NCBI RefSeq assembly: GCF_014203795.1 | Contig: NZ_JACHJU010000008.1 | Span: forward strand, 1-64,000 | Length of the DNA: 64,000 nt | From: Streptosporangium album | GTDB lineage: Bacteria; Actinomycetota; Actinomycetes; Streptosporangiales; Streptosporangiaceae | Direction: 5' to 3' | Shown: positions 1 through 12,368 of the stretch, one piece after another | Numbering within the stretch: position 1 is the first letter of the stretch | How the letters are laid out: every line of letters begins with the position of its first letter | The notes under the pieces: generated by a model | What the model saw: the letters and a program-made list of their open reading frames with translations, nothing else | Told to the model about the DNA's origin: nothing | Database searches by the model: none | Position numbers and translations under genes: made by a program

Positions 1-2
1 TG

Positions 3-3000
3 CGCAACCGGCTCAACCCGGCGACAGGGCTGCGGTTGCCTGCCACGCTGGTGTTCGACTACCCGACGCCGACCGTGCTGGCCGAGTTCCTGCTGGCCGA
101 GCTGCTCGGCGAGGACGCGGACGTGACCATCCCCACGGCCGTGATCCCGGTGGCCGACGACCCGATCGTGATCGTGGGCATGGCCTGCCGCTATCCGGGC
201 GGGATCAGCTCTCCCGAGGATCTGTGGCGGCTCGTCACCGAGGGCGGGGACGCGATCTCCGCCTTCCCGACGACGCGCGGCTGGAGCCATGCCTCGTTCT
301 ATCCCGGCACGGAGGGCCGAGCCGTCAACTACGTGCAGGCGGGTGGCTTCCTGCACGAGGCAGGGGAGTTCGACCCCGAATTCTTCGGGATCTCGCCGCG
401 TGAGGCGCTGGCCATGGACCCGCAACAACGATTGCTGCTGGAGACCACCTGGGAGGCGATCGAGCGGACCGGGATCGACCCGACCTCGCTGCGCGGCAGC
501 CGCACCGGGGTGTTCGCCGGCGTGATGTACCACGACTACGCGGACAGCATGTCCTTCCCGCCCGAGGTGATGGGCTTCATGGCCACCGGAACCGCCGGTG
601 GGGTCGCGAGCGGCCGGCTGTCCTACACCCTGGGGCTGGAAGGCCCTGCGGTGACGGTGGACACCGCGTGCTCGTCGTCGCTGGTGGCGATGCACCTGGC
701 GGCGCAGGCGCTGCGCGGCGGCGACTGCTCGCTGGCGCTGGCCGGTGGCGTGACCGTGCTGGCGACCGCGAGGCCGTTCATCGACTTCGGGCAGGGCGGG
801 CTGGCCGCCGACGGCCGCTGCAAGTCCTACTCGAACGCGGCCGACGGCGCGGGCTGGTCCGAGGGCGTGGGCATGCTGGTGCTGGAGCGGCTGTCGGACG
901 CGCGGCGCAACGGGCACCGAGTCCTGGCGGCCGTGCGCGGGTCCGCGGTCAATCAGGACGGCGCGTCCAATGGTCTGACGGCGCCGAACGGTCCGTCTCA
1001 GCGGCGGTTGATCCGGCAGGCGCTGGCCAGTGCCAGGCTCACCCCCGCTGATGTGGACGCCGTCGAGGGGCACGGGACCGGAACCGTCCTGGGTGACCCG
1101 ATCGAGGCGCAGGCCCTGCTGGCTGCCTACGGTCAGGACCGTGATCGGCCGCTGCTACTGGGGTCGATCAAGTCGAACATCGGGCACACGCAGGCCGCCG
1201 CCGGCGTGGCCGGAGTGATCAAGATGGTCATGGCGATGCAGCATGGGGTTCTGCCCAGGACGCTGCATGTCGACGAGCCGTCGTCGCACGTCGACTGGAC
1301 CTCGGGAGCGGTACGCTTGCTGACCGAGCCGACGGAGTGGCCGCAGACCGGCCGTCCACGCCGGAGCGGTGTGTCGTCGTTCGGGATCAGCGGCACCAAT
1401 GCGCACGTGATCCTTGAGCACATCCAAGCTCCGGAGGCGGAAGCGTCGCCGATGCCGGGCGGTGCCGTGCCGGTGCTGGTGTCGGGCCGGTCGGCGGAGG
1501 CGTTGCGGGCACAGGCCGAGCGGCTCGCGTCGTACCTGGACGGCGAGCCCGGCCTGGGGCTGGGCGACGTGGCGTTCTCGCTGGCGACGACGCGGTCGGC
1601 GTTCGAGCACCGGGCGGCCGTGGTGGCCGCCGACCTCCAGGACGCGGTCACCGGCCTACGGGAGCTGGCCGAGGACCGGCCGGGCGCGGGAGTGCCGCGT
1701 GGACTGGCCGCGCCCGAGCCGAAGCTTGCGGTGCTGTTCACCGGTCAGGGCAGTCAGCGGGCCGGGATGGGCCGGGAGTTGTACGAGCGGTTCCCGGTGT
1801 TCGCGCGGGCTCTGGATGAGGTGATCGCCGAGTTCGACCCGACGCTGTTCACCGAGACGGAACTGCTGGACCAGACCGGACGGGCGCAGCCGGCGCTGTT
1901 CGCGCTGGAGACGGCGCTGTTCCGGCTCGTCGAGTCGTGGGGTGTACGGCCCGCGGCATTGGCCGGCCACTCCATCGGGGAGATCACGGCGGCCCATGTG
2001 GCCGGGGTGCTGTCCCTGAAGGACGCGTGCACGCTCGTGGCGGCGCGGGCGCGGTTGATGCAGGCGCTTCCCGCCGGTGGGGCGATGGTGGCGGTGCGGG
2101 CGTCCGAGGAGGAGATCGCCGGGCTGCCCTACGAGGTGTCGATCGCCGCGGTGAACGGCCCGTCGTCCACCGTGATCGCCGGTGGAGAAGGGCCGGTGCT
2201 GGAGGCGGCCGCTGCTCTGGAGGAGCGGGGTTTCATAACGAAGCGGTTGCGGGTGTCGCATGCTTTCCATTCGCCGCTGATGGACCCGATGCTGGAGGAG
2301 TTTCGGGTGGTCGCCGAGACGCTGACCTATGACCGGCCACGGATCCCGATCGTGTCCACACTCACTGGGGAGCTGTCTGAGCAGGTGTGCTCGCCGGACT
2401 ACTGGGTGGACCAGGTCCGCCGGGCCGTACGGTTCGCCGATGGGGTGCGGGCTCTGCACCGGCAGGGGATCACGGCCTACCTGGAGCTCGGCCCGGACGG
2501 GGTGCTGACCGCGATGGCTCAGGACACCCTGGACGACGCGGATCCGGTGATGGTGCCGGTGCTGCGCAAGGATCGGGACGAGCAGAGCGCGGTCATGGCC
2601 GCGCTGGCGAGGCTGCACGTGCACGGGGTGCCGGTGGACTGGAAGGCGGCGCTTCACGGCTTCCGCCGGGTCGAGTTGCCGACGTACGCGTTCCAGCACC
2701 GGCGTTTCTGGCCTGAATCGGCAGGCCCGCGGGTGGGGAACATGGCCGCCACCGGGCTGGCGGCGGCCGGGCATCCGCTGCTCGGCGCCACGGTCGGGCT
2801 GGCCGATTCGGATGAAGTGGTGCTGACCGGGCGTATTTCGCTGGAGTCGCACCCGTGGCTGGCCGATCATGCGGTGGCCGGAACGGTGATCTTCCCGGGC
2901 ACCGGCTTCCTGGAGCTCGCCATCAGGGCGGGTGACCAGGTCGGCTGCGACCTGGTCGAGGAGCTGGTGCTCGCCGCTCCGCTGGTTCTCGGTGAGGACG

Positions 3001-6000
3001 CCGCGGTGGCGATCCAGATCTCGGTGAGTGCGCCGCAGGAGACCGGGCGCCGCAGCCTGAGCATCCACACCGGTGACGGCACAGCCTGGGTACGGCACGC
3101 CACCGGCACGCTCGCTCCCGACGGCAGGACCCCGGCGCCGTTCGACACCGCGGTCTGGCCCCCGCACGGCGCGGCCCCGATCGAGCTCGACGGCCTCTAC
3201 GAGGAGCTGACCACCCGAGGCCTGGACTACGGTCCGGTGTTTCAGGGCCTGCGGTCGGCCTGGCGCGGCACGGGCGGCGAAGTCTTCGCCGAGGCCGCCC
3301 TGCCCGAGGCGGCTGCGTCAACCGCCGGCTCATACGGCCTGCACCCGGCCCTGCTCGACGCCGCGCTGCACACGGTCACGTTCGCCGGGCTGCAAGGTGA
3401 GGGCGGCATGCTGCCGTTCTCGTGGGGTGAGGTGTGCCTGCACGCGGGCGGCGCCGCCCTGCTGCGTATCCGGCTGACGAAGGCGGGCGACGACTCGGTC
3501 GAGCTCACGGCGGTAGACCTGTCCGGAGAGCCCGTGCTGTCGGCCCGCTCGCTCACCCTACGACCCTTCACTCCCGACCAGGTCAGCGGCCGGGAGGTGG
3601 AACGGGACTCGCTGTTCGGCCTGGACTGGACTCAGATGCAGGAGACGGAGCCACGCTTGACCGCGGTCGAACTGACCGGAGACCTCGACCCGGTCCCGGA
3701 CGTGGTCACGGTCACCATCGGTTCGGCCGACCAGGAAAGCACGCTGGAGTCGACGCACGAACTGGTCGCGCGAGTCCTGGGCCTGCTGCAGACGTGGCTG
3801 GCCGATGAGCGATTCGAGGCTTCCCGTCTGGTGTTCGTCACCCGGGACGCCGTCGAGGCGCGGGAAGGCGACGCGGTCACCGATCTGGCGGCTGCGGCGG
3901 TGTGGGGTCTGGTGCGGTCGGCTCAGTCGGAGAATCCTGGCCGGTTCGTGCTGGTGGACGTCGACGTACAGGAGTTCACGCTGCCGGCGCTGGACGAGCC
4001 GCAGATGGCGCTGCGCGACGGTGACGTGTGGGTTCCCCGCTTGGCGCGGGTGACGCAGGCCGAGAGCCGGACCTGGGCTCCTGAAGGCACGGTGCTGATC
4101 ACGGGTGGGACCGGTGGGCTGGGTGCGCAGTTCGCGCGCCACGTGGTGGCCGAGCGCGGGGTACGGCATGTGCTGCTGGCCAGCCGGAGAGGGCTGGACG
4201 CTCCGGGTGCGGTGGAGCTGCGGGCCGAGCTGATCGCGCACGGGGCCGACGTCACGGTCGTGGCGTGTGACCTGGCCGATCGGGATGCGGTGGCGGAGCT
4301 GCTGACGCAGGTGGACGCCGCGCACCCGCTGACCGCGGTGATCCACACGGCGGGCGTGCTGGATGACGGGACGGTCGCCTCTTTGACGCCGGAGCGGTTG
4401 GCTTCGGTGCTGCGACCCAAGGCCGATGCGGCCTGGCATCTGCACGAGCTGACCCGGGATCTGGACCTGGCGGAGTTCGTGCTGTTCTCGTCGCTTGCCG
4501 GGGTGATGGGCAACGCGGGACAGGGCAACTACGCCGCCGCCAACGTCTTCCTGGACGCGCTGGCCCAGTATCGGCGGGCGGCGGGTCTGCCCGCGTTGTC
4601 GCTGGCGTGGGGCGCCTGGACCCAGGAGGTCGGGCTGACCGGCACGCTGAGCGATGCGGAGATGGCGCGGCTCGCGCGTGCGGGGATGCCTCCGCTGTCG
4701 GTGGAGCAGGGCCTGGCGCTGTTCGAGGCCGCCACCCGAGTGCCGCGGCCTGTGGTGATCCCGGTCCGGCTGGAGCCGGCGGCGCTGCGCGCACGCGCTG
4801 CCGTACCGGCGTTGCTTCGTGGTCTGGTGCGGGGCATCCGGCGGTCGGCGGTATCCGGTTCGCTGGTGGCCGCGACGTTGCTGCAGCGGCTGGCTCCGCT
4901 CGAAGCGGACCGGCGCACCGAGCTCCTGATGGATCTGGTGCGCACCGAGGCGGCCGCAGCGCTGGGCTACGCCTCCCCGGAGATGGTGGGGGTGCGGCGG
5001 GAGTTTCGCGAGCTGGGCTTCGACTCGCTCATCGCGGTGGAGTTCCGCAACCGCCTCAACTCGGTGACAGGGCTGCGGTTGCCGGCCACGCTGGTGTTCG
5101 ACTACCCGACACCGGCCGTGCTGGTGGACTTCCTGCTGGCCGAGCTGCTCGGGGAGGACGTCGGCGTGACCGTCCCCGTGCCTGCGGTCCCGGTGGCCGA
5201 CGACCCCGTCGTGATCGTGGGCATGGCGTGCCGCTTCCCCGGTGGGGTCACCTCACCGGATGAGCTGTGGCGACTGCTGTCAGAAGGCGGCGACGGGATC
5301 GGTGAGTTCCCGTCGGACCGGGGCTGGGACCTGGGTGCTCTGTACAACCCGGATAGGGAGAGCCGGGGGACCAGCTACGCCCGCGAGGGAGGCTTCCTGG
5401 AGAGCGCCACGCAGTTCGATCCCGGATTCTTCGGGATCTCGCCGCGTGAGGCGCTGGCGATGGACCCGCAGCAGCGGTTGCTGCTGGAGGCGTCGTGGGA
5501 GGCGATCGAGCGGTCCGGAACGGACCCGGTGTCACTGCGCGGGAGCCGTACCGGTGTCTTCGCCGGAATCTTCTACCACGACTACGGCATGAGCGCCCAG
5601 TTCCCGCCCGAGGCGATGGGCTTCGTCGGCACAGGCACCGCCGGAAGCGTCGCGACCGGCCGCATCTCCTACACCCTGGGCCTGGAGGGGCCTGCGGTGA
5701 CGGTGGACACCGCGTGCTCGTCGTCGCTGGTGGCGCTGCATCTGGCGGCGCAGGCACTGCGGTCGGGTGAGTGCGACCTGGCGCTGGCGGGCGGCGCGAC
5801 CGTCATGGCGACGCCGGGGGCGTTCATCGAGTTCAGCACCCAGGGCGGGCTCTCACCCGATGGCCGGTGCAAGGCGTACGCGGACGCGGCCGACGGGGTG
5901 AGCTGGTCCGAGGGGGTGGGCATGCTGGTGCTGGAGCGCCTCTCCGACGCCCAGCGCAACGGCCATGAGGTGCTCGCGATCGTGCGCGGCTCCGCGATCA

Positions 6001-9000
6001 ACCAGGACGGCGCGTCCAACGGCCTGACCGCGCCGAACGGGCCGTCGCAGCAGCGGGTGATCCGGCAGGCGCTGGCCGGTGCCGGACTGACCACCGCCGA
6101 GGTGGACGCGGTCGAAGGGCACGGGACCGGGACCACGTTGGGTGACCCGATCGAGGCGCAGGCGCTGCTTGCCACGTATGGTCAGGATCGGGAGCGTTCT
6201 CTGTTGCTCGGTTCGGTGAAGTCGAACATCGGCCACACGCAGGCCGCAGCCGGCGTCGCTGGTGTGATCAAGATGGTCATGGCGATGCGGCACGGGGTGC
6301 TGCCCAGAACACTCCATGTCGACGCGCCGTCCTCGCACGTGGACTGGTCGGCCGGTGCGGTGGAGGTGCTGGACGAGGCCACCGAATGGCCGGAGACCGG
6401 CCGTCCGCGCCGCGCGGGTGTGTCGTCGTTCGGCCTCAGCGGCACCAACGCCCACGTGATCCTGGAGCAGGGTCCGCAGGTTGTGGCGTCTTCTGGTACG
6501 GCCGGCGGTGTGGTGCCGTGGGTGGTGTCGGGAAAGACCGAGGAGGCGTTGCGCGCACAGGCGAGCCGTCTGATGTCGCACCTCGCCAACCGTGATGAGC
6601 TGGCACCGGTCGACACGGCGTTCTCGCTGGCCACGACGCGGTCGGTGTTCGAGCACCGTGCGGTGGTGATTGGCGGGGAGCTGCTGGCCGGTCTGGGTGC
6701 GGTCGCGGCCGGTGAGCCCAGGGCCGGGGTCGTGCGGGGTGTGGCCGACGTCGATGGGAAGTCGGTGTGGGTGTTCCCTGGTCAAGGGGCGCAGTGGGTG
6801 GGGATGGGTCGGCGGCTGCTGGAGGAGTCGCCGGTGTTCGCGGGGCGGATGGCGGAGTGTGCGGCGGCTCTTGAGCCGTTCGTGAACTGGTCGTTGCTGG
6901 AAGTGATCCGCGGGGGCGACTTGGACAGGGTGGATGTGGTCCAGCCGGTGTCGTGGGCGGTGATGGTGTCGCTGGCGGCGGTGTGGGAATCGCTCGGCCT
7001 GCACCCCGATGCGGTGGTTGGGCATTCGCAGGGTGAGATCGCCGCAGCCGTGGTGGCGGGCGGTCTGTCGCTGTCCGATGGGGCTCGGGTGGTGGCCTTG
7101 CGGAGCCGTCTGATCGGGGAGCGGCTGGCCGGGCTGGGGGCGATGGCGTCGGTGGCGCTGCCGGTGGAGCAGGTGGAGGAGCGGCTCGCGGCCTGGGGTG
7201 GCCGGGTGTCGGTCGCGGCGGTCAACGGCCCCACATCTGTGGTCGTGGCGGGTGAGGTTGGGGCCGTTGAGGAGTTGCTCGGGCAGCTCGATGGGGTGCG
7301 GGTGCGGCGGATCGCGGTGGATTACGCCTCGCATTCGGCGCAGGTGGACCAGATTCGGGAAGAGCTGGCTCAGGTGCTGGCGGAGGTGTCGCCGCGGCGG
7401 GTGCGGGTGCCGATGCTCTCGACGGTGACCGGCGGGTGGCTGGAAGGCCCGGAGCTTGATGCCGCCTATTGGTGTGAGAACCTGCGCCGCACGGTGGGTT
7501 TTGCTCCGGCGGTGGGGCAGTTGCTGCAGCAGCGGCATCGGGTGTTCGTCGAGGTGAGTCCGCATCCGGTGCTGACGGTCGGCATCGGGGAGTGCGTGGA
7601 CGAGGCCGGTGTGGAGGCTGTGATCGCGGGCACGCTGCGCCGCGACGACGGCGGCCTGGACCGGATGCTGACCTCGGCGGCCGAACTGTTCGTCCGCGGA
7701 GCCGAGGTGAACTGGCAGAGTGTGCTGGCCGGTGGGCGCCGGGTGGATCTGCCCACCTACGCCTTCCAGCACCGGCGCTACTGGCCAGAGCCCGGCGGCG
7801 TCTTCGCCCGGCGCGCGGCCGACCCGCTGGACGCGGAGTTCTGGGCCAGCATCGAGCGCGAGGACTTCGGAACCCTGGCAGCCAGGCTGGACGTCGAGGA
7901 GGACACGCTCAGCGAGGTCCTCCCGGCACTGACGTCGTGGCGCCGGACCCGGCGCGAGGCCTCCGTCGCCGACTCCTGGCGATACCGCGTCACCTGGAAG
8001 CCGCTGACCAGCCTTCCCGCCACGGTCGTGCCAGGCTCCTGGCTGATCGTCGTCCCCGAGGAGCTGGAAGGCGACCCCTGGGTGGAGGCCGTGGTCCAGA
8101 TCTTCGAGGCGGCCGTACGGTTGGACGTATCCGAGCCGGACCGGGCCGCGCTCGCCGACCAAGTGCGCGAGCGCCTCGGCTCGCAGACGGCACCCGCTGG
8201 AGTGGTGTCGCTCCTGGCACTGGGTGAGGCCGCCGAGACAGGTGTCACGGACGCGTCGGCGCTCACGATGACGCTGTTGCAGGCGCTCGGTGATGCCGGT
8301 GTCGACGCGCCGTTGTGGTGCCTCACGATGGGCGCCGTCTCGATCGGCCAGTCCGACATGGAGCCGAGCCCGGCCCAGGCAGGCGTCTGGGGTCTCGGCC
8401 GGGTGGCAGCCCTGGAGCACCCGCACAGATGGGGTGGCTTGATCGACCTTCCCCAGACGCTGGACGAGCAGGCGTTGACCTGGCTGGCGGGCATCCTCAC
8501 CGTCCCGGACTCCGAGGATCAGGTGGCGATCCGCTCGACCGGGGCGTACGGCCGCAGGCTGGCCCATGCCCCGTACCAGGGTGCCGACGCCACGCCGGCA
8601 CCGGGTGGCACGGTCCTGATCACCGGTGGTACGGGCGCGCTCGGCGCCCACGTGGCCAGGTCGCTGGCCGCCCGGGGCGTCGACCGGCTCGTGCTGACCA
8701 GCAGGCGAGGGATGGACGCCGACGGAGCCGCCGAGCTGTGCGACGAGCTGACCGGCCTGGGCGCCCAGGCGTCCGTCGTGGCCTGCGACGCGGCCGACGC
8801 GGATGCCCTCGCCACCGTCCTGGCCGACCACCAGCCGACCGGGGTGGTCCACGCCGCCGGCATCGGCCCGGCGAACACCCTGGACCGGCTGGACACCGCC
8901 GAGCTGGCCGAGGTGATGCGGGCCAAGGTCGTCGGCGCGCTGAATCTCGACGCGCTGCTGGCCGACCGCGAGCTCGACTTCTTCGTCCTGTTCTCCTCGA

Positions 9001-10502
9001 TCGCCGGGACCTGGGGCAGCGGCGGCCAGGCGGCCTACGCCGCCGCCAACGCCGCCCTCGACGCGCTGGCCGGCCAGCGGCGGGCACGGGGACTGGTCGC
9101 GACCTCGGTGGCCTGGGGTGCTTGGGCCGGCGACGGCATGGTCGCCGACGACGGGGTCCAGGACTATCTGGCCAGGCGCGGCATCCGTGCCATGGAGCCA
9201 GGAGCCGCGGTGACCGCGCTGTGGCGGGCGGTCACGCACCAGGACGCGACCGTGGCGGTCGCGGACATCGCCTGGGAGCAGTTCGGCGCGACGTTCACGG
9301 CCGTACGGCACAGCGCCCTGCTCGGCGACCTGCCCGAGGTCCGGAGCCTCAGGCAGGCCCCTCAGGCGACGGAGACGTTCCTGGAGCGGCTGCGTGACCT
9401 CGGCGAGGAGCAGCAGCTCGAAACCTTGCGGAAGCTGGTGCGGCAGCATGTGGCCGTGGTCCTGGGCCACAGCGACGCATCGGCTGTCGATGTCGGCCGT
9501 GACTTCGCCGAGCTGGGCTTCGACTCGCTCATCACGACGGAACTGCGCAACAGCCTCGTCAAGGTGCTCCGGCTGGAGTTCTCGCCGGTGGTGGTCTTCG
9601 ACAACAACAACGTGGCCGGCCTCGCCAGGTGGCTGCGGGAGGAACTGTTCAAGCGGCCGGGCGGTCAGAGCCGTGCCAGCGACGACGGCGTCAGCACATT
9701 GTTCCGCGAAGCCGTCCGCTCCGGCAAGGTGACGGAGGCGTTCAACCTGCTCCACGCGGTGGCGCAGGTCCGGCCCAAGAGCGACGATCTCTCACACGTG
9801 CCCCGGCCGGTGACGCTGGCAGAGGGGCCGGGAGGGCCTCGCCTGATCTGCGTGAGCTCCTCCACCGTCGGAGCGGGCGTCCACCAGTACGCCCGGCTGG
9901 CCGCGCGGTTCCGCGGGGTCAGGCACGTCTCGGCGGTTCCCCTGCTCGGTTACGCGCCCGGCGAGAGCCTGCCCGCCACCGGCGACACGGCTCTCGCGAT
10001 CCTCACGGAGAGCATCCTGCGGGCCGCGGCGGGCGAGCCGTACGTGCTGGTCGGTCACTCGGCCGGTGGCAACCTCGCCCACGACGCGGCCGGGGTCCTG
10101 CAGCATGCGGAGAACCCGCCGGTGGCACTGGTCATGATGGACTCGTTCGACGCGCGCACGGTCGGGGACTCGCACGCTCTGACCGGCCAGGTCATGGCAC
10201 AGTTGCTGCTGACAGAGGCGGCGCTCGGCGACTTCACGAGCAATGAGCTGTCCGCGATGGCCCACTGGCACGCCATCGCCTCCGGCCTGAAGGCGGGAGA
10301 CATGACGGTGCCGGTGCTGTTCATGCAGTGCACGGAGCCCTTCGCCCCGGCCGAACCCGGGGCGGACTACTGGCGATCGACGCCGTTCGACCCCTCGCAC
10401 GCCGTGCGGACCGTGGCGGCGAACCACTTCTCGATGCTCACCGACCAAGTCGGGGAAACGGCGCGGATCATCGAGGACTGGCTCAGGGGATCTCGCGGTT
10501 GA
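3..10502 (+). CDS. Terminal modular type I PKS (5' end outside window): ACP / KS-AT-DH-KR-ACP / KS-AT-KR-ACP-TE
   Basis: Last polyketide synthase of the assembly line. The reading frame is open from the first bases, which encode the end of an ACP, so the gene starts left of the window. Two full modules follow, then a thioesterase that ends the protein. The first AT has GHSIGE and HAFH motifs (2259-2270), indicating malonyl-CoA. The second has GHSQGE and YASH (7323-7334), indicating methylmalonyl-CoA. The thioesterase has GHSAGG at 10053-10070 and a catalytic-type His in ANHFSM near 10425, so this protein should release the chain, by cyclisation or hydrolysis. Its 3' end overlaps the convergent ABC permease gene by 20 bp. 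The product must come after the megasynthase that starts at 17453, with other PKS proteins in between that are not in this window. Confidence 0.95.
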   Translation, partial: RNRLNPATGLRLPATLVFDYPTPTVLAEFLLAELLGEDADVTIPTAVIPVADDPIVIVGMACRYPGGISSPEDLWRLVTEGGDAISAFPTTRGWSHASFYPGTEGRAVNYVQAGGFLHEAGEFDPEFFGISPREALAMDPQQRLLLETTWEAIERTGIDPTSLRGSRTGVFAGVMYHDYADSMSFPPEVMGFMATGTAGGVASGRLSYTLGLEGPAVTVDTACSSSLVAMHLAAQALRGGDCSLALAGGVTVLATARPFIDFGQGGLAADGRCKSYSNAADGAGWSEGVGMLVLERLSDARRNGHRVLAAVRGSAVNQDGASNGLTAPNGPSQRRLIRQALASARLTPADVDAVEGHGTGTVLGDPIEAQALLAAYGQDRDRPLLLGSIKSNIGHTQAAAGVAGVIKMVMAMQHGVLPRTLHVDEPSSHVDWTSGAVRLLTEPTEWPQTGRPRRSGVSSFGISGTNAHVILEHIQAPEAEASPMPGGAVPVLVSGRSAEALRAQAERLASYLDGEPGLGLGDVAFSLATTRSAFEHRAAVVAADLQDAVTGLRELAEDRPGAGVPRGLAAPEPKLAVLFTGQGSQRAGMGRELYERFPVFARALDEVIAEFDPTLFTETELLDQTGRAQPALFALETALFRLVESWGVRPAALAGHSIGEITAAHVAGVLSLKDACTLVAARARLMQALPAGGAMVAVRASEEEIAGLPYEVSIAAVNGPSSTVIAGGEGPVLEAAAALEERGFITKRLRVSHAFHSPLMDPMLEEFRVVAETLTYDRPRIPIVSTLTGELSEQVCSPDYWVDQVRRAVRFADGVRALHRQGITAYLELGPDGVLTAMAQDTLDDADPVMVPVLRKDRDEQSAVMAALARLHVHGVPVDWKAALHGFRRVELPTYAFQHRRFWPESAGPRVGNMAATGLAAAGHPLLGATVGLADSDEVVLTGRISLESHPWLADHAVAGTVIFPGTGFLELAIRAGDQVGCDLVEELVLAAPLVLGEDAAVAIQISVSAPQETGRRSLSIHTGDGTAWVRHATGTLAPDGRTPAPFDTAVWPPHGAAPIELDGLYEELTTRGLDYGPVFQGLRSAWRGTGGEVFAEAALPEAAASTAGSYGLHPALLDAALHTVTFAGLQGEGGMLPFSWGEVCLHAGGAALLRIRLTKAGDDSVELTAVDLSGEPVLSARSLTLRPFTPDQVSGREVERDSLFGLDWTQMQETEPRLTAVELTGDLDPVPDVVTVTIGSADQESTLESTHELVARVLGLLQTWLADERFEASRLVFVTRDAVEAREGDAVTDLAAAAVWGLVRSAQSENPGRFVLVDVDVQEFTLPALDEPQMALRDGDVWVPRLARVTQAESRTWAPEGTVLITGGTGGLGAQFARHVVAERGVRHVLLASRRGLDAPGAVELRAELIAHGADVTVVACDLADRDAVAELLTQVDAAHPLTAVIHTAGVLDDGTVASLTPERLASVLRPKADAAWHLHELTRDLDLAEFVLFSSLAGVMGNAGQGNYAAANVFLDALAQYRRAAGLPALSLAWGAWTQEVGLTGTLSDAEMARLARAGMPPLSVEQGLALFEAATRVPRPVVIPVRLEPAALRARAAVPALLRGLVRGIRRSAVSGSLVAATLLQRLAPLEADRRTELLMDLVRTEAAAALGYASPEMVGVRREFRELGFDSLIAVEFRNRLNSVTGLRLPATLVFDYPTPAVLVDFLLAELLGEDVGVTVPVPAVPVADDPVVIVGMACRFPGGVTSPDELWRLLSEGGDGIGEFPSDRGWDLGALYNPDRESRGTSYAREGGFLESATQFDPGFFGISPREALAMDPQQRLLLEASWEAIERSGTDPVSLRGSRTGVFAGIFYHDYGMSAQFPPEAMGFVGTGTAGSVATGRISYTLGLEGPAVTVDTACSSSLVALHLAAQALRSGECDLALAGGATVMATPGAFIEFSTQGGLSPDGRCKAYADAADGVSWSEGVGMLVLERLSDAQRNGHEVLAIVRGSAINQDGASNGLTAPNGPSQQRVIRQALAGAGLTTAEVDAVEGHGTGTTLGDPIEAQALLATYGQDRERSLLLGSVKSNIGHTQAAAGVAGVIKMVMAMRHGVLPRTLHVDAPSSHVDWSAGAVEVLDEATEWPETGRPRRAGVSSFGLSGTNAHVILEQGPQVVASSGTAGGVVPWVVSGKTEEALRAQASRLMSHLANRDELAPVDTAFSLATTRSVFEHRAVVIGGELLAGLGAVAAGEPRAGVVRGVADVDGKSVWVFPGQGAQWVGMGRRLLEESPVFAGRMAECAAALEPFVNWSLLEVIRGGDLDRVDVVQPVSWAVMVSLAAVWESLGLHPDAVVGHSQGEIAAAVVAGGLSLSDGARVVALRSRLIGERLAGLGAMASVALPVEQVEERLAAWGGRVSVAAVNGPTSVVVAGEVGAVEELLGQLDGVRVRRIAVDYASHSAQVDQIREELAQVLAEVSPRRVRVPMLSTVTGGWLEGPELDAAYWCENLRRTVGFAPAVGQLLQQRHRVFVEVSPHPVLTVGIGECVDEAGVEAVIAGTLRRDDGGLDRMLTSAAELFVRGAEVNWQSVLAGGRRVDLPTYAFQHRRYWPEPGGVFARRAADPLDAEFWASIEREDFGTLAARLDVEEDTLSEVLPALTSWRRTRREASVADSWRYRVTWKPLTSLPATVVPGSWLIVVPEELEGDPWVEAVVQIFEAAVRLDVSEPDRAALADQVRERLGSQTAPAGVVSLLALGEAAETGVTDASALTMTLLQALGDAGVDAPLWCLTMGAVSIGQSDMEPSPAQAGVWGLGRVAALEHPHRWGGLIDLPQTLDEQALTWLAGILTVPDSEDQVAIRSTGAYGRRLAHAPYQGADATPAPGGTVLITGGTGALGAHVARSLAARGVDRLVLTSRRGMDADGAAELCDELTGLGAQASVVACDAADADALATVLADHQPTGVVHAAGIGPANTLDRLDTAELAEVMRAKVVGALNLDALLADRELDFFVLFSSIAGTWGSGGQAAYAAANAALDALAGQRRARGLVATSVAWGAWAGDGMVADDGVQDYLARRGIRAMEPGAAVTALWRAVTHQDATVAVADIAWEQFGATFTAVRHSALLGDLPEVRSLRQAPQATETFLERLRDLGEEQQLETLRKLVRQHVAVVLGHSDASAVDVGRDFAELGFDSLITTELRNSLVKVLRLEFSPVVVFDNNNVAGLARWLREELFKRPGGQSRASDDGVSTLFREAVRSGKVTEAFNLLHAVAQVRPKSDDLSHVPRPVTLAEGPGGPRLICVSSSTVGAGVHQYARLAARFRGVRHVSAVPLLGYAPGESLPATGDTALAILTESILRAAAGEPYVLVGHSAGGNLAHDAAGVLQHAENPPVALVMMDSFDARTVGDSHALTGQVMAQLLLTEAALGDFTSNELSAMAHWHAIASGLKAGDMTVPVLFMQCTEPFAPAEPGADYWRSTPFDPSHAVRTVAANHFSMLTDQVGETARIIEDWLRGSRG
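156..5150 (+). other. PKS module (penultimate): KS-AT(malonyl)-DH-KR-ACP
   Basis: KS about 156-1420, with the active-site Cys in TACSSS at 669-671, HGTGT, and NIGHT. AT about 1725-2650 (Ser in GHSIGE at 1971; HAFH). DH about 2770-3560, with catalytic His at 2868 in the H-x3-G-x4-P motif and Asp in [12 protein letters not shown] about 4087-4640, with GGTGGLG, LDD (B-type), FSS and GQGNY. ACP about 4900-5130, with LGFDSL. No ER lies between DH and KR. Predicted output: malonyl extension reduced to a trans-type enoyl unit. Confidence 0.9.
5199..9650 (+). other. PKS module (last): KS-AT(methylmalonyl)-KR(A-type)-ACP
   Basis: KS about 5199-6467 with TACSSS. AT about 6766-7780 with GHSQGE and YASH. 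KR about 8605-9150: the LDD motif is absent (IGPANT instead) and a Trp lies eight residues before the catalytic Tyr ([10 protein letters not shown]), the A-type fingerprint. The residue three before the Tyr is Gln, not His, which fits A1 (no epimerisation). ACP about 9420-9650 with LGFDSL. There is no DH, so the product is an alpha-methyl-beta-hydroxy thioester, next to the TE. Confidence 0.87.
9830..10499 (+). other. Type I thioesterase domain
   Basis: Alpha/beta-hydrolase domain at the C-terminus of the terminal PKS. The nucleophile Ser is in GHSAGG (codon at 10059) and the proposed catalytic His is in AANHFSML (about 10425). It offloads the finished polyketide. The beta-hydroxyl made by the adjacent module is not the usual ring nucleophile, so a more distal hydroxyl or water would attack; which one cannot be read from sequence. 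Confidence 0.9.
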
Positions 10503-11250
10503 AGGTCCGGGTGCCCCACCAGAGCGACAACCCGGTCATCGCCAGAAGTACGGCACCGCCGATGACGACGGGCTGGAAGGCGTAGTGAACGTTGAAGGCC
10601 GCCCGCGATAGGTCCGCGACCCAGGTCAACGGGTTGAAGCGCGACAGGATGTACAGCCACTCGGGAGCCAGATCGCGCGTGATGGGCACCAGGATGCCGG
10701 AAAGGAGCGACAGCGGTAGCAGGCATGAGCTGATCACCGCGGTGAAGGTCGGCTCGCGCCTGGCCAGCAGGGCCAGCGTGATCGAGCAGGCGGTGAGCAT
10801 GAGGGTGATCAGCGCTCCGACAGCCAGGGCGAGCACGATGCCGACGACGGTGATCCGCAGGTCGAAGAGCAGCCAGGCCACCACGAACACCAGCAGGCTC
10901 TGCACCGCTGTCTGGAGCACGTACACCACGACCTTGCCGAGCAGCAGAGCCGTACGGCTGGCCGGGGTGACCCTCATGCGCTCCAGCACCCCACTGCGCA
11001 GGTCGTTCAGCAGCCGGTACCCGCTGAACGCGCTGCTCATGAGCACCAGGTAGATCGTGATGGACGGCGTCAGAACCATCCAGGCGTCTTCGACCGGCAG
11101 ACTCGGCGAGTTCTTCAGCGCTCCGGCCATCAGCGGGGTGAAGAGCAGCAGCCAGGCGATGGGCTGCGCGAGATCCAGGGCCAGGCCGGTCAGGGACCGG
11201 CTCACGAGGCGCAGTTCGCTCCTGACGATCAACGCTGTGTCGCGGATCAT
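10483..11250 (-). CDS. ABC-2 type transporter permease (DrrB-like)
   Basis: A 255-residue integral membrane protein with about six hydrophobic segments (for example around residues 27-45, 100-150, 175-195 and 225-245) and the ABC-2 family layout of drug exporters. It starts three bases after the ATPase gene stops, so the two form an operon and probably a half-and-half exporter for the polyketide (self-protection or secretion). The 3' end overlaps the convergent PKS gene by 20 bp (10483-10502), with no room for a terminator. Substrate is inferred only from position in the cluster. Confidence 0.88.
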   Translation of the reverse strand: MIRDTALIVRSELRLVSRSLTGLALDLAQPIAWLLLFTPLMAGALKNSPSLPVEDAWMVLTPSITIYLVLMSSAFSGYRLLNDLRSGVLERMRVTPASRTALLLGKVVVYVLQTAVQSLLVFVVAWLLFDLRITVVGIVLALAVGALITLMLTACSITLALLARREPTFTAVISSCLLPLSLLSGILVPITRDLAPEWLYILSRFNPLTWVADLSRAAFNVHYAFQPVVIGGAVLLAMTGLSLWWGTRTFNREIP

Positions 11251-11253
11251 GGG

Positions 11254-12219
11254 TCACATCCCTGTGGAGTTGGCGTCGTCACGGAAACTGCGGCCGGTCA
11301 GCAGGAGGAAGATGTCGTCGAGGGTCGGCTGAACGACCTGGATCGACATCGTGGGGATCTGCGCGAAGTCCAGGGCGCGGATCAGGTGGGGGAGCATGAC
11401 ATCCGCCTTCGGCACCTGGAACCGCACGCTGTCACCGACGACGAAGAGGTTGCTCGCGTCGGCGAGGCGCTCGGTGACGGCGACCGCGGAGGGGATCAGC
11501 TCGATCGGCACCGTGATCTCGACCCGGTGCCCGGCCACCTTCGCCTTGAGCGCCTCCGGGGTGCCCTCCGCGATGATCCGCCCGTGGTCGATGATGATCA
11601 CCCGGTCGGAGAAGGCGTCGGCCTCTTCGAGGTAGTGCGTCGTGACGAACACCGTGGTGCCCAGTTCGGAGCGCAACCTGTGGACGCGCCTCCACAGGGC
11701 CGCCCTGCTCTGCGGGTCCAGCCCGGTCGTCGGCTCGTCGAGGAAGACGACGGGAGGCGAGTGGACGAGCCCGAGGGCGATGTCCAGGCGGCGGCGCTGG
11801 CCGCCCGAGAGCGTCTTGACGAGCCGTTTGCGCAGCTCGGTCAGGTCGAGCTGCTCCATCACCTCGCCGGCGCGGCGCCGAGCCTCAGCCCTGGACATCC
11901 CGTAGAGCTGCCCCTGCAGCTCGATCTCCTCGTGAACCCGGTGCTCGCCGTTGGTCCCGCCGCCCTGGGCGACGTAGCCGATGCGCCTGCGGACGCCCGC
12001 CGGATCGGCCAGGAGGTCGTGGCCGGCTACCGTCGCGGTGCCGGCGGTCGGCCTGATCAGCGTCGTGAGCATCCGGAAGGACGTGGTCTTACCCGCTCCG
12101 TTGGGGCCCAGCAAGGTGACACCCTCACCCGCCGGCACATCGATGTCGACGCCCTTGACCGCGTCGATCCGCTGACCGCCGGACTTGAAACTCCGCGCCA
12201 GTCCACGGGTCGTGATCAT
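11254..12219 (-). CDS. ABC transporter ATP-binding protein (DrrA-like)
   Basis: ATPase partner of the adjacent permease, about 321 residues. Walker A GPNGAGKT at residues 38-45, Q-loop in YVAQGG near 85, signature LSGGQ at 138-142, Walker B VVFLDEP at 157-163, and a switch His in VTTHYLEE. The C-terminal 80 residues are the extra domain usual in DrrA-type daunorubicin-resistance ATPases. I chose the ATG at 12219 because an AGAAAGG ribosome-binding site precedes it and similarity starts at MITTRGL. An upstream in-frame start at 12345 would add 42 residues of non-conserved sequence covering the promoter region. First gene of the export operon, divergent from the TEII-P450 operon. Confidence 0.9.
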   Translation of the reverse strand: MITTRGLARSFKSGGQRIDAVKGVDIDVPAGEGVTLLGPNGAGKTTSFRMLTTLIRPTAGTATVAGHDLLADPAGVRRRIGYVAQGGGTNGEHRVHEEIELQGQLYGMSRAEARRRAGEVMEQLDLTELRKRLVKTLSGGQRRRLDIALGLVHSPPVVFLDEPTTGLDPQSRAALWRRVHRLRSELGTTVFVTTHYLEEADAFSDRVIIIDHGRIIAEGTPEALKAKVAGHRVEITVPIELIPSAVAVTERLADASNLFVVGDSVRFQVPKADVMLPHLIRALDFAQIPTMSIQVVQPTLDDIFLLLTGRSFRDDANSTGM

Positions 12220-12368
12220 GGCTCCGCCTTTCTCCGCAGATGGCAAGCGGAATGACCCTAGACAGCGCGGAGCCGGGAAATCCCCGGAGTTTCTAGTGAT
12301 TTCGCGAGTCGTGGCCGGGTTTAACTGGTCCGGGCGGGTATTCATCGCGATGAAGGGACCAACGGATC
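12220..12368. promoter_or_regulatory. Divergent promoter region between exporter and TEII-P450 operons
   Basis: A 149-bp gap between two divergent start codons, so promoters in both directions must lie here or just inside the genes. It contains the 17-bp motif at 12293-12309 that recurs upstream of the megasynthase. An AAGGGA ribosome-binding site serves the GTG at 12369. I cannot assign -10/-35 boxes with confidence. Confidence 0.6.
12293..12309 (+). promoter_or_regulatory. Candidate operator, copy 1 (CTAGTGATTTCGCGAGT)
   Basis: Seventeen bases that match 16 of 17 positions with the inverted copy at 17292-17308. Both lie in divergent intergenic regions of the same cluster. The core is an imperfect dyad, GTGA-tt-TCGC. 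A pathway regulator is the simplest explanation, but no cluster-specific regulator gene is visible in the window. Confidence 0.5.

Noticed and set aside
5853-9755. A 1300-residue open frame on the minus strand, antisense to the terminal PKS (with similar long antisense frames elsewhere in the PKS genes)
   Set aside because: Long antisense frames are common in high-GC DNA. Its sequence is Arg/His/Gln-rich without domains, and the plus-strand PKS domains cover the same bases.
12220-12345. N-terminal extension of the ABC ATPase to 12345
   Set aside because: The 42 extra residues are not ABC-like and would cover most of the divergent promoter region. ATG 12219 has a ribosome-binding site.
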